A stretch of 36,512 nt of DNA, taken from Planktothrix serta PCC 8927. GTDB taxonomy: Bacteria; Cyanobacteriota; Cyanobacteriia; Cyanobacteriales; Microcoleaceae. Made by a program: the position numbers and the translations under genes. A model generated the notes under the pieces. That model had not been told where the DNA came from. It saw only the letters and a program-made list of their open reading frames with translations, and ran no database searches. The number at the start of each line of letters is the position of its first letter. Position 1 is the stretch's first letter. Of the stretch, positions 15,153-24,517 are shown in pieces. Location: assembly GCF_900010725.2 (NCBI RefSeq), contig NZ_LR734863.1:82960-119471 (forward strand), in the 5' to 3' direction.

Positions 15153-16142
15153 TTAACCACTGGCATGAATCCCCCTTTCTTTTAATTTCTGCATGAAAAA
15201 TTCTTCTAAGGTTAATCGAGATAAATTTAAACTCAATAGTTGAGCATTCATTTCTTTTAATACCCCGAAAAACGCTTCGGGCTCACCCTTTAGATGTCCT
15301 TCCCAATAATCTTGATCGACTTCTAAATCTGCTATCCAATTTTGCAGTATGTTCACATCCCCCCCTTTTCCTTTAACAGCGTAGGTTTGAGTTGTTCCTA
15401 ATAAATCATCCAACGAGCCCATGCTAATTAATTCTCCCTCTGCTAATATGGCAATGCGATCGCAAACTTTTTCCACATCCGATAAAACATGACTATTGAA
15501 AAAAATGGTTTTATTCTGTGCTTTTAACGATAATATAATTTCTCGAATTTGATAGCGTCCCATCGGATCAAGTCCTGACATGGGCTCATCTAAAAACACC
15601 ACTTCAGGATCATTAATTAACGCTTGCGCCATTCCCACCCGTTGTAACATTCCCTTAGAATATTGACGCATTTGCTTTTTAATCGCGGCGGTTTTTGCTA
15701 ATCCCACTAAATCTAATAATTGAGGAATGCGTTGACGCTGAATAGATTTGGGAATTTGAAATAGTCCAGCCGCAAATTCTAAAAATTCCCATCCCGTGAG
15801 ATGATCATAAAAATAGGGATTTTCCGGTAAATATCCCACTCGCTGTTTAACCAGGCGATCGCCAATGGGTTTTCCTAATAATAACCCTGATCCTGAAGTC
15901 GGACGCACAATTCCTAATAACGTTTTTAATAACGTGGTTTTCCCCGCTCCATTTTGTCCTAATAAACCAAAGGTTTCCCCAGCCTGAATGGTTAAGGTAC
16001 AATTTTTTAAGGATTCAATCTTTTGATTCATCCAAAAACCCGTGCGATAAAATTTCCCCAAATTCTGCGTTTCCACTACAGGTTTTAAGGGAAAAATTAA
16101 ACCGGAATCTTTGACCTCGATAGCAGAATCCATAAGCGTCAC
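15153..16142 (-). CDS. ABC transporter ATP-binding protein
   Basis: A 329-residue ATPase subunit. Walker A is GLLGQNGAGKTTLLK, the Q-loop is in RVGYLPENPYFYDHLTG, the signature is YSKGMLQRVGMAQAL, Walker B is EVVFLDEPMSGLDP, and the H-loop is FFNSHVLSDVEK. The C-terminal extension (about 245-329) is typical of ABC-2 type exporters. The permease is not adjacent, so the substrate is unknown. The start may be the GTG at 16142, which overlaps the stop of the upstream CoA-binding gene (GTGA), or the ATG at 16133; the overlap suggests translational coupling. Confidence 0.9.
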   Translation of the reverse strand: MTLMDSAIEVKDSGLIFPLKPVVETQNLGKFYRTGFWMNQKIESLKNCTLTIQAGETFGLLGQNGAGKTTLLKTLLGIVRPTSGSGLLLGKPIGDRLVKQRVGYLPENPYFYDHLTGWEFLEFAAGLFQIPKSIQRQRIPQLLDLVGLAKTAAIKKQMRQYSKGMLQRVGMAQALINDPEVVFLDEPMSGLDPMGRYQIREIILSLKAQNKTIFFNSHVLSDVEKVCDRIAILAEGELISMGSLDDLLGTTQTYAVKGKGGDVNILQNWIADLEVDQDYWEGHLKGEPEAFFGVLKEMNAQLLSLNLSRLTLEEFFMQKLKERGIHASG

Positions 16143-16570
16143 GGATGAATAGAAATGTTTAGGCGGTAATATTCTATTTTAATACAACAATTCATGGCAA
16201 TATTCAACCCCGCCTTCAGGGCTGTTTGAGCAGCTTGTTGATCAAAAATCCCAGTTTGCGCCCAAACAGTTTTAGTTTGAACTGCGATCGCTTCTTCTAC
16301 AATTTCCCCTAAAAATTCAGAACGGCGAAACACATTTACAATATCAATGGGTTCAGGAACTTCCCTTAAATTCGGATAACAAATTTGACCGTCAATTTCC
16401 GTAAACGCCGGATTAACGGGATAAACTCGATAACCTACTCTTCGCAAAAATTGCCCCACTTGATAACTCGCCCGATCCGGTTTATTGGAATATCCCACAA
16501 GAGCAATTACTCTCCCTTGGGTCAAAACCTCCCGCATCGCTGTATCGTCTTGGTTAAGATCAATAGACAT
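16139..16570 (-). CDS. CoA-binding domain protein (YccU-like)
   Basis: A 143-residue Rossmann-fold protein. GRVIALVGYSNKPDRASYQVGQFL is the nucleotide/CoA-binding start, followed by GYRVYPVNPAF, DIVNVFRRSEFLGEIVEEA and VWAQTGIFDQQA. This is the single-domain CoA-binding family related to succinyl-CoA synthetase alpha but without catalysis of its own. Its physiological role is not known. It overlaps the ABC ATPase start by 4 nt. ATG at 16570 is the first good start. Confidence 0.9.
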   Translation of the reverse strand: MSIDLNQDDTAMREVLTQGRVIALVGYSNKPDRASYQVGQFLRRVGYRVYPVNPAFTEIDGQICYPNLREVPEPIDIVNVFRRSEFLGEIVEEAIAVQTKTVWAQTGIFDQQAAQTALKAGLNIAMNCCIKIEYYRLNISIHP

Positions 16571-16988
16571 ATTTGAGCTAGATCAGGGGTAACTGTATTG
16601 TACCTGATGGTCTAATTGCTGCAATTTAGTTAAGTTTTTCTAATTTATTCTGTAGAATAGTTTTATTATTTAAAATATTGTCAGGAAATCTATATATTTG
16701 ACTGAGAATTAGTTTCAATTAGTTGACGAGATTATAGGGGTTCTGGTACAATTTAGGAAATACCTCTCAAGGGCTTATTGTGTCTACTTGTCAAAATAGC
16801 GTCTACAACCCTGATGCTGTCGTAAAATATCTGGGTTTTATGACAAAAATTCGGCTGCATGATACCCAATTTTTGGGGAAAATAGCCGAAGCTTGAAAGG
16901 GGTATCTTGACAAAACACACAATTTGTGCATTAAGGTCAAAGGCGATCGCTATCTCCAAGAAACCCGGTTTCTCCTCCTATGAGTTAG
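16571..16988. other. spacer with nested inverted repeats, no credible gene
   Basis: About 420 nt between divergent genes. It has a pair of imperfect inverted repeats (AATACCTCTCAAGGGCT from 16759 and AGCTTGAAAGGGGTATC from 16890). Inside these, TTCGGCT (16850-16856) pairs with AGCCGAA (16884-16890) and CCCAA with TTGGG. A HIP1 site and one AGAAACCCGGTTTCT copy (16959-16973) follow. The 68-codon reverse frame here has no protein-like features. Confidence 0.55.
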
Positions 16989-17906
16989 TTGCCAATTTCC
17001 TCAAAACTAGAGTATCTTGACGGAGGCAAAGTTTACAGTTCTGTGATCTTGAACCCCTTCTTCAACCGTGACTCCTCTGCCGACCCAACCGCGAATTCCC
17101 GTTTCACAGGTTGGTCATTACAGGATCGTGATCCCGACTATATCCGATCCTTAATGCCGTTTTTGGGTTGGTTCTATGACCATTATTTTCAGGTCGAAAC
17201 CACCGGATGGGAAAATCTCCCACCTCAAAACAAGATGTTATTAGTCGGTTCCCATAATGGGGGGTTAGCTGCACCCGATATGTTTATGGGGTTGTACGCT
17301 TGGTGTCGTCGCTTCGGAACACAACGGTTACTCTATGGACTCATGCACCCGAAAGTCTGGCAGGTCGCTCCAGAAGTCGCAGCTTCGGCGGTGCGTTGTG
17401 GAGCGCTTATCGCCCATCCGCGAATGGGAATGGCAGCTTTACGGGAAGACGCGCCCGTTTTGGTCTATCCCGGTGGCGGTGAGGATGTGTTTCGACCCCA
17501 TGCGTTACGCAACCAAATACATTTAGCAGGTCGCAAAGGGTTTATTAAGTTAGCACTGCGGGAGAAAGCCCCGATTGTTCCGGTAATTTCATCAGGAGCC
17601 CACGATACGTTAATTGTGCTGGCGGATATTTACGACTGGGTAAAACAACTGCATAACTTGGGAATGCCTTGGTTATTAGATCTTGACCCAGAGGTATTTC
17701 CGATTTATTTGGGGTTGCCTTGGGGGTTAGGAATTGGGCCGTTACCAAATTTTCCCCTTCCGGCTAAAATTAAGATTCATATTTGTCCGGCTATTGAGTT
17801 TGAACGCGATGGACGAGAAGCCGCTAATGATCGAGAGTATGTGGATGTTTGTTATCAACGGGTGAAAACAGCCATGCAACAGGAACTTGATGATTTAGTT
17901 ATGTAG
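16989..17906 (+). CDS. lysophospholipid/diacylglycerol acyltransferase family protein
   Basis: About 305 residues of the PlsC/LPLAT superfamily, in the subgroup related to plant phytyl ester synthases and cyanobacterial Slr2103-type enzymes (family link from memory). The variant histidine motif is VGSHNGGLAAPDMFM and the glycerophosphate-side motif is VLVYPGGGEDVFRP, replacing the usual FPEGTR. It probably transfers acyl groups to a lipid or phytol/plastoquinone-type acceptor at the membrane. The frame opens at a TTG directly after a stop; a GTG at 17043 is an alternative, so the N-terminus is uncertain. Not in an operon: it is divergent from the CoA-binding gene and convergent with the DUF2887 gene. 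Confidence 0.8.
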   Translation: MPISSKLEYLDGGKVYSSVILNPFFNRDSSADPTANSRFTGWSLQDRDPDYIRSLMPFLGWFYDHYFQVETTGWENLPPQNKMLLVGSHNGGLAAPDMFMGLYAWCRRFGTQRLLYGLMHPKVWQVAPEVAASAVRCGALIAHPRMGMAALREDAPVLVYPGGGEDVFRPHALRNQIHLAGRKGFIKLALREKAPIVPVISSGAHDTLIVLADIYDWVKQLHNLGMPWLLDLDPEVFPIYLGLPWGLGIGPLPNFPLPAKIKIHICPAIEFERDGREAANDREYVDVCYQRVKTAMQQELDDLVM

Positions 17907-18013
17907 GGAAAGTCGTTCAAACGGGGAGAGGGGGATGGAGAAAACTCCCGACCCACACAAACCCACGCTCCCCAAAAATAACGATCTTGTAAAGGATTTT
18001 GACTTGAGCAGTT

Positions 18014-18046
18014 AGAAACCCGGTTTCTTTGAGAAACCGGGTTTCT
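18014..18046. terminator. palindromic repeat pair, probable bidirectional terminator
   Basis: AGAAACCCGGTTTCT (18014-18028) is followed after TTG by its complement AGAAACCGGGTTTCT (18032-18046), giving a 15-bp perfect stem between two convergent genes. Other copies of the same 15-mer are at 16959-16973 and 18882-18896. Confidence 0.7.
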
Positions 18047-18057
18047 GGTTACACAGG

Positions 18058-18867
18058 TTAGTTGAGAGTGTTGATAAATTGTTGGGCTTGATCAATATCC
18101 AATTGTAAAATATCGGCAATTTCCTCAACAGAAAAACCTTTTCCTAATAAGCGAGGAATCGTTTGCAATTTACCCGCAATAATTCCTTCATTAATTCCTT
18201 CAGTTTTCCCTTCCTCAATCAACTCTTGAGCAAACCGAGTTTTTCTTAAATCATCAACACCAAACATAGCTTCTAACTCCTGACGACTCATTTGAGGTAA
18301 CTTTGCTAAAACAATCGTTTCTAATAAGTTTAACAATTGTAGCCGAGAAGGTTCATCGGGAAATTGTTGTTTGACTTGTGCAATTAACCGAGTCACTCTC
18401 TCTAAGAGTTCTTTCTTCTTGGCGACAATTAATTGAATAATTTGTATCCCTAAAGGTGTCGTTTCACTGACTTCTATTTCATTCAAATAGATGCACTTGA
18501 CCAAAGGAGAATCTAAAAACGGTTGAACTGATTCTCGCTGTCTAGCTGTGGGTTCAATACTACGACTCCTGAAAATAATCATAGCACGCCATCTTAAAGC
18601 CGGATCATTATCTCTAAGATAGGTAAAAATCTCGGAAAATAAACGCAGATAAATTTTCGGGTCTTTTTGAAACTGTATTTCGGTAAAATAAATCGGGTTT
18701 TCCAGGTTTTCGGGTAAAAACACCCCATCAATTCTAAAGGCAGTCTGTTTTAATTCGACTGAATCAAAACGATAATCGTTCACTAATTCTGGTGATTCTC
18801 CCCACAACTCAAAGAAGGTTTGGGGTAAGTCTTTGAAAATGCGATAAAAAATATGATCGGTTTTCAT
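18058..18867 (-). CDS. DUF2887 / Rpn-like PD-(D/E)XK nuclease family protein
   Basis: A 269-residue protein abundant in filamentous cyanobacteria. The N-terminus MKTDHIFYRIFKDLPQTFFEL, then RIDGVFLP and YFTEIQFQKDPKIYLRLFSEI, give the D...E-x-Q pattern of the PD-(D/E)XK nuclease fold used in Rpn (recombination-promoting nuclease) proteins. The C-terminus ends in a helical tail with EEGKTEGINEGIIAGK and a helix-turn-helix-like LGKGFSVEEIADILQLD. It likely cuts or rearranges DNA; the substrate is unknown. Copies of one 15-bp palindrome lie 12-44 nt after its stop and 15 nt before its start, hinting that it moves as a unit. Confidence 0.85.
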   Translation of the reverse strand: MKTDHIFYRIFKDLPQTFFELWGESPELVNDYRFDSVELKQTAFRIDGVFLPENLENPIYFTEIQFQKDPKIYLRLFSEIFTYLRDNDPALRWRAMIIFRSRSIEPTARQRESVQPFLDSPLVKCIYLNEIEVSETTPLGIQIIQLIVAKKKELLERVTRLIAQVKQQFPDEPSRLQLLNLLETIVLAKLPQMSRQELEAMFGVDDLRKTRFAQELIEEGKTEGINEGIIAGKLQTIPRLLGKGFSVEEIADILQLDIDQAQQFINTLN

Positions 18868-19425
18868 AATTAATCACTCCCAGAAACCCGGTTTCTTATT
18901 TAAGTGCTAATAATTTAGCTTGTACCGATTCTAAAATAGAATCTCTAATAAAAGCACTTGCTTTAATAATGTAGGGATGGGGGTGTGGGGAAGAGGAGAG
19001 ACGAGGACAAGCTGTTAACCGTTAACCCACAGCCCCTTTAATATTTTTTCACTAACAAATGTTGCTGATTCTGCCTCTAGTCTTAAATTTTTATTAAGTT
19101 TTACCCTAAACCCGTTCCAGACCGCCTAAGAATAGATCAAGGAAAAAATATTTTTTTGACGAATTAATCTAGTAATGGGGGAATACTGCGTAAAATTCAA
19201 GGGTTTAGCCTTGGGGATCAAGGATTTCTGACTAAAGAGAGATTCCGAAAATTAGGTCAGGGTGTAAAAATTATTTTAGGATGAATGAATAATTGAATCC
19301 ATCTATTGAGTCAGAATAGATAGAATATTCGCTGAGTTCAGTGTTTTTACCAATCTTAAAAACAGCAAAATAAAATTTCATTTTTTTGAAAAAATATCAA
19401 CGGGGTGGAACCCAAAGGATTAAAA
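18868..19425. other. long spacer with a coding remnant and hairpins
   Basis: Contains AGAAACCCGGTTTCT (18882-18896). Next is a reverse-strand piece ending at 18896 that reads IIKASAFIRDSILESVQAKL and then LALK-stop, which looks like the tail of a lost gene. A hairpin (ATCTATT 19301-19307 / AATAGAT 19315-19321) lies upstream of the zinc-ribbon gene. No complete gene is visible. Confidence 0.5.
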
Positions 19426-19599
19426 ATGGCTACTAAACAAACAGTTCGTTGCCCTAACTGTGGCACTTTAGCAGAACGCTCTTATACCCGCCAAATCATT
19501 CAAACTCAATGTCATCGTTGTGACTATTTGATGATTACCTGTTCTGTGACGGGTAAAGTTGTAGAAGCCTATGCACCAGGGATTTCTGTTCGGGGTTAA
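19426..19599 (+). CDS. small zinc-ribbon protein
   Basis: 57 residues from an ATG with AAAGGA about 7 nt upstream; an in-frame GTG at 19405 lies before that site and is not used. Four cysteines in two CxxC pairs (CPNCGTLAER and CHRCDYLM) plus a fifth in ITCSVTG suggest one zinc ribbon. The rest is short and polar. I recall similar small proteins annotated as replication-restart-type or unknown zinc-ribbon proteins in cyanobacteria, but give no function. It is convergent with the kinase gene, 13 nt apart. Confidence 0.78.
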   Translation: MATKQTVRCPNCGTLAERSYTRQIIQTQCHRCDYLMITCSVTGKVVEAYAPGISVRG

Positions 19600-19612
19600 A
19601 CGGGTTGGGTTT

Positions 19613-22282
19613 TTAAAGATCAAAGTCAGATGAGGTATCTTCTGAATCTTCCGAAGACTCAGGCAAACAACGCAAGATTTTAGGGAGTTTCATGGTGAAT
19701 ATCGAACCTTTACCCAACTCACTCGTAACCGATAAATCACCTCCCATCATTTGGCATAATTTCTGAGTAATAGTTAACCCTAAACCTGTTCCTCCATAAC
19801 GGCGAGTTGTACTTTCATCTGCTTGAGTAAAGGGATTAAAAACCGTTGCTAACTGTTTAGGCGTCATGCCAATTCCGGTATCAATGACTTGAAAAACAAT
19901 CACCGTTGAACAGGTTTTAGGGACATCTGGGAGAGAACAAGCTTGATTCACTCCTTCCCCCTTTGAACTGATAAATTCCGGGTCTAGGAGCAGGATAGAA
20001 TCTACATCCAGATTAATCCTGTCCGTTCCTTCTTGCCAAACTTTTAAGATCACCTTGCCCTTTTCTGTAAATTTGCAGGCATTACTCAGAAGATTCAATA
20101 AACATTGACGAACTTTAGTTAAGTCGGTGTGCATAAAATCCACATCTTCTGAGACTTCCAGGATAAATTGATTAACATTCTTATCCGCAGTCGGAGCAAC
20201 AGTCGTTTCCACTTCCCAAAGTAACGTTGCCACTTTAAAAGTTTCTAAATGGAAGTTCATACGACCCGCTTCAATTTTAGAAAAATCTAATATTTCACTA
20301 ATTAATGTTAATAAATGTTGTCCCGCTACATAAATATTCTTTAAATCTCCAACTAATTCCTCCTGATTTAACGCCTGAGCATCTTCCATTAACAACTCGC
20401 TATAGCCTAAAATCGCATTCAGAGGAGTACGAAGTTCATGACTCATATTTGCCAAAAATAAACTTTTAGCATGGTTGGCGGCTTCAGCAGCCTCTTTAGC
20501 GGTTCTTAATTCTTCCGCCTGTTGACGATCGGTAATATCATTTGCCATCATCAGTAAACAGGGAATTCCGCCTAAATCGATTAATTCAATCGAAACCAAC
20601 CAATTCCGAATTGTTCCTAATTTTTGACGAATTTTTAACTCAACATTGCTAATTTGATTTTGACGTTGTAATTTCTTTTTGAGTTTAAACTGTTGTTGAG
20701 GATTGACCCACATCTCTAGTTGTTCAGGAGTTTGGTGCAGAACATCTTCTCGATTCCAACCAATTTGTCGTAAAAAACTATCATTGACATCTAAAAATAA
20801 TTCCTCAGCTTGAGTCATAATACTAATTCCAATCGGACTCGCACTAAAGGTTTTTGAGAATCGTTCCTCACTGGCTCTTAAAGCAATTTCTGCTTTTTTC
20901 CGGTCTGTAATATCTTGAATTGTGCTCGTAATATTACTGGATGTAATCACCGCTTGCTCAAAAACAATCCGTTCCTCACCATTTGCTAATTTCAAACGAT
21001 AATCAATACAATAAGGTTTTTGTTGAAATAACGCTTGATCAATATACTGTTGTACAAAATTTCGATCTTCTGGATGAACGAATTCTAAAAATTGCGGAAA
21101 ACTGGGTTTAATTCGCTGGGGAACTGTGCCTAACATTCGATAAAGTTCATCCGACCAAAATAATTCATAGCTGCTGATTTTAAGATCCCAATGACCTAAT
21201 TTCGCAATTCGTTGAGCATTTGCTAAACTAGCTTCACTGCTTCTGAGACGAGTTTCTGCTTGTTGACGTTCTGTCACCGTTGCTGCTAAGACTAAACCCG
21301 TAATTGCCATTGTCAGGATAAAGGCTTGTAGAGAAAAAAGTTGAGGCGTATCCGTACCCCGACTGACAAAAGGCCCACTTCCACGCACCACTCCCCAAAC
21401 TGCAAAACTCGCGGTAAGAAAATGGGCGATCGCCGTTCCCCGTTGACCAAATCGCAAGGAAGCCCAAACAAAAAATGGAAAAGGCAGATATTCCAGGGGA
21501 AAGTCAATCACCGCCGACCGAGTTCGAGAACAAAATACAAACCAATTTAAGGCTAATAAGAGTAATAACCAAACCCCAACCTCTAACTGACGAAACCAAA
21601 ATTTACGCGGAGAAGGAGAGCGTTCAACCAGGCGTAATCGTGTTGTACCCAGGGATAAACTTTGGGATAATGCGTTTAGAAAAGACCACACCGGGGAGGA
21701 GGGAGTTTGGCAGCGATAGTAATATTTTTGAAATTCACTTCCCCAGGTTAATAATACAGGGGTCAGAACTAATACACCAATCGCACTTCCTAACCATCCC
21801 GCAATCCAAATTTCCCCAAAATCTTGCCAAGGAATCCAACCCCTTAAACAACCACTAAAAATAGTAATCGTAGGATTAATTAGGGTAGCAATCACCCCGG
21901 CTAAAATCATTAATCCCATGACATCTTTGAGGTGTTTAAGTTGAGGAGAAAAGTCGATCCGGTGGAGTAATTGGCTGGCGAAACAAGCTTGCAGGGTCAC
22001 TCCCAAACTAGAAAATACCACAACGCTTAGGGGCATTGGCTCAATGGCGAGTAGGGAAAAAAAGGAACCGAGGGTAATGGCAGGCCAATATCGATAACCA
22101 CACAGCAGAATCATTGCTTGGGCTACTCCCGCATTCGGCCAGAATAAGGCTTGGGTGGAACTCAACATTAAATATTCAACAGTCAGCTTCCCCAGTAGCC
22201 AGTAGACTATTGCCATCAAACCAACCGCACCTAAGTATCTGCCAATTTTGACCTTTACACGTCCAAGGGATTTCATTAACAT
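19613..22282 (-). CDS. MASE1-PAS-PAS sensor histidine kinase
   Basis: 889 residues. Residues about 1-335 form a multi-helix membrane sensor of the MASE1 type ([37 protein letters not shown], and [15 protein letters not shown]). Two PAS domains follow (about 350-470 from [12 protein letters not shown], and about 480-600 from [11 protein letters not shown]). The HisKA box [18 protein letters not shown] holds the phosphorylated His near residue 613. The ATPase domain has the N box [16 protein letters not shown]1 VIDTGIGM and G2 [12 protein letters not shown]. No receiver or adjacent response regulator belongs to it, so its partner is elsewhere. The signal sensed is unknown. Confidence 0.93.
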   Translation of the reverse strand: MLMKSLGRVKVKIGRYLGAVGLMAIVYWLLGKLTVEYLMLSSTQALFWPNAGVAQAMILLCGYRYWPAITLGSFFSLLAIEPMPLSVVVFSSLGVTLQACFASQLLHRIDFSPQLKHLKDVMGLMILAGVIATLINPTITIFSGCLRGWIPWQDFGEIWIAGWLGSAIGVLVLTPVLLTWGSEFQKYYYRCQTPSSPVWSFLNALSQSLSLGTTRLRLVERSPSPRKFWFRQLEVGVWLLLLLALNWFVFCSRTRSAVIDFPLEYLPFPFFVWASLRFGQRGTAIAHFLTASFAVWGVVRGSGPFVSRGTDTPQLFSLQAFILTMAITGLVLAATVTERQQAETRLRSSEASLANAQRIAKLGHWDLKISSYELFWSDELYRMLGTVPQRIKPSFPQFLEFVHPEDRNFVQQYIDQALFQQKPYCIDYRLKLANGEERIVFEQAVITSSNITSTIQDITDRKKAEIALRASEERFSKTFSASPIGISIMTQAEELFLDVNDSFLRQIGWNREDVLHQTPEQLEMWVNPQQQFKLKKKLQRQNQISNVELKIRQKLGTIRNWLVSIELIDLGGIPCLLMMANDITDRQQAEELRTAKEAAEAANHAKSLFLANMSHELRTPLNAILGYSELLMEDAQALNQEELVGDLKNIYVAGQHLLTLISEILDFSKIEAGRMNFHLETFKVATLLWEVETTVAPTADKNVNQFILEVSEDVDFMHTDLTKVRQCLLNLLSNACKFTEKGKVILKVWQEGTDRINLDVDSILLLDPEFISSKGEGVNQACSLPDVPKTCSTVIVFQVIDTGIGMTPKQLATVFNPFTQADESTTRRYGGTGLGLTITQKLCQMMGGDLSVTSELGKGSIFTMKLPKILRCLPESSEDSEDTSSDFDL

Positions 22283-22506
22283 TTTCGTTATGAGTAAGCT
22301 GAGGTGAAATGATTGACCCTGAATTTCTAGTTTAGATGGGGGGATGGAGAATTGCTTCAGTTTAATTTAGATTTTGTACAGTTAGAGAATCAGGGGGAAA
22401 GCCCATGACAGAAATCGACTTTCGGTTGCTATTTTTGCTCTTAATTTCTGTATAGAATTAATCTGAATTTTCCCTAAATATATAGTTTGATCACCAATAG
22501 CAGCGA

Positions 22507-24108
22507 TCACGATTCATCATTGAGAGTTGGAGGTTGAGCCGGGATAGAGGCAATAATCGCATCAATCACTTTCCCCACCGGAATAATTTGTAATCCTAAA
22601 TCGGCCGGACTCTGACCTCTGGGAATAATCGCCCGTTTAAATCCCAGTTTAGCGGCTTCGCGCAGTCGTAATTCCAGTTGAGAGACCGGACGCACCTGTC
22701 CCCCTAAGCCGATTTCTCCAATTAAAATCGTTCGCGGATCAACCACCCGATCGCGGAAACTGGCAACAATGGCAATGGCTATGCCTAAATCTGCCGCAGG
22801 TTCTTCCACTTTTAACCCCCCCACCGACGCCACATAGGCATCCAATTTAGATAGGGGAATCCCCACCCGTTTTTCCAATACTGCTAAAATTTGTAACAAT
22901 CGGCTACTATCTACCCCCGTTGTCGCCCGTCGCGCTGAACCATAACTCGCTGGACTGACTAAGGCTTGAATTTCCACCACAATCGGCCGAGTTCCTTCTA
23001 AAGCCACCACCGTTGAGGTTCCAGGGGAAAAGTCGTCTCGATTACCTAAAAATAATTCTGAGGGATTAGAAACTTCTTTTAATCCATGAGCCACCATTTC
23101 AAACACCCCGATTTCGTGGGTGGCTCCAAACCGATTTTTCATCGAACGCAGCAAGCGATGGGAAGCAAAGCGATCGCCCTCAAAATATAACACCGTATCG
23201 ACTAAATGTTCTAAAACCCTTGGCCCTGCAATGCCCCCATCTTTAGTAACGTGACCCACAATTAATAGGGTAATATTTTCCCGTTTAGCCACCTGCATTA
23301 AAGCGGAGGTACATTCGCGCACCTGGGCCACCGAACCTGGAGCCGAAGTCAAACTAGAGAAATAAATCGTCTGAATACTATCAATAACTGCTAACTGCGG
23401 TTTCAAGGATTCTAATTCTCTTAAAATTACTTCTAAATCCGTTTCTGGAAGCAAATATAAGTCTTGTTTATGATGAAAAGCCGGATGTTCGGGTTCGGGA
23501 TGGGGTGTATTTTGTCCGTTTTCTGTGGAAGTGGGCTGTTTCGGACTCCGGCTTTTAAGTTGTTCAGTAAAGGGATCAGCCGTTGTCTGGGGGGGGTGTT
23601 CACTGCCGTTTGTAGATGCCGTTTCGTTATCGTCTCCCACTCCTAAACGTTGCGATCGCAATTTTACCTGTTGTCCCGATTCTTCCGCCGACACATACAA
23701 CACCCGATTAGTGTAGGACAAAAGATTAGCGACTTGTAATAATAGGGTTGACTTACCAATTCCCGGTTCACCGCCAATTAACACCAAAGAGCCCGGAACA
23801 ATACCACCCCCCAACACCCGATCTAATTCTCCATAACCCGATGGCATCCGAGATTGGGATTGATCAGAAATTTGGGATAATAGGAAGGAAGAACGGGGTT
23901 GTCCCGGTTTAGTCACTTCTGGCGCACCTTCTGGGTGTTCTCCCGTCAGGTTACTCCAACTAAAGCGTTGTAAAGAAGTGGTTGGCGCGGGTTGTTCCAC
24001 TTGTTCTTCTAAGGAATTCCACGCTTGACAAGCGGAGCACCGACCAAAATACTGAGGAAATTCGGCTCCACATTCGTGACAAACATAAAGGGTGCGAGAC
24101 TTTGCCAT
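22507..24108 (-). CDS. radA: DNA repair protein RadA
   Basis: RecA-like helicase that promotes branch migration in recombination repair. It has an N-terminal four-cysteine zinc finger (C10, C13, C24, C27), Walker A GGEPGIGKSTLLLQ near 112-125, the RadA-specific KNRFG motif at 324-328 and a C-terminal Lon-protease-like domain. At 533 residues it is about 70 longer than usual. The excess is a low-complexity, proline/glutamine/threonine-rich stretch at about 158-214, placed between the AEESGQQVKLRSQRLG segment and the following DLYLLPETDLE. Catalytic motifs are intact. It is divergent from rpaB, an arrangement I recall as common in cyanobacteria. Confidence 0.96.
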   Translation of the reverse strand: MAKSRTLYVCHECGAEFPQYFGRCSACQAWNSLEEQVEQPAPTTSLQRFSWSNLTGEHPEGAPEVTKPGQPRSSFLLSQISDQSQSRMPSGYGELDRVLGGGIVPGSLVLIGGEPGIGKSTLLLQVANLLSYTNRVLYVSAEESGQQVKLRSQRLGVGDDNETASTNGSEHPPQTTADPFTEQLKSRSPKQPTSTENGQNTPHPEPEHPAFHHKQDLYLLPETDLEVILRELESLKPQLAVIDSIQTIYFSSLTSAPGSVAQVRECTSALMQVAKRENITLLIVGHVTKDGGIAGPRVLEHLVDTVLYFEGDRFASHRLLRSMKNRFGATHEIGVFEMVAHGLKEVSNPSELFLGNRDDFSPGTSTVVALEGTRPIVVEIQALVSPASYGSARRATTGVDSSRLLQILAVLEKRVGIPLSKLDAYVASVGGLKVEEPAADLGIAIAIVASFRDRVVDPRTILIGEIGLGGQVRPVSQLELRLREAAKLGFKRAIIPRGQSPADLGLQIIPVGKVIDAIIASIPAQPPTLNDES

Positions 24109-24517
24109 TGTTTAAAATTGTCAAATGAAACGCAATTGAACGGTAAAACACTAAAACCCCAAATTAAAGCAACTTTACAAAAGTTTAAAGCAGATTAATC
24201 TAGCGAGAAAATGTAATAAACTTTTGTAACACCCATCTATCGGTGTCCGACGGCTACATCGGTACAATTAGGGATCTGCTTGGGGTTCTCTTAATGATAA
24301 GGTAAAAAAATCAACACATTTCTCAAACTAAACTTAACATAAGTTGAGATTCGCCTAGTACAGCCATGACCTGGCGACTTCATGCCGGAGGCTATCGCCT
24401 TGCTGAAAGGCATTGGTGTGGCTGATCGCTAGAAATTACCCAGATTCAGGGTTGCGAGTCTTACTGTTGTTCTATCAAAACTGTAACTTAATGCAACTAA
24501 GGGAGCGTTGAAGTCCA
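24109..24517. promoter_or_regulatory. radA-rpaB divergent control region with HLR1-like sites
   Basis: TTTACAAA-AG-TTTAAAGC (24174-24191) has one perfect and one poor half of the HLR1 site bound by RpaB. AATGTAAT (24210-24217) and TTTGTAAC (24223-24230) are reverse-oriented half sites, but 5 rather than 2 nt apart. A possible branched RNA structure follows: ATGCC (24382) with GGCAT (24409), enclosing AGGC/GCCT. Autoregulation by RpaB is inference. Confidence 0.4.

Noticed and set aside
16753-16959. 68-codon reverse frame in the spacer upstream of the acyltransferase
   Set aside because: It runs through nested inverted repeats, has no ribosome site and no protein-like pattern.
21475-21858. 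127-codon plus-strand frame inside the histidine kinase gene
   Set aside because: Antisense shadow of a continuous 889-residue gene with clear domains.
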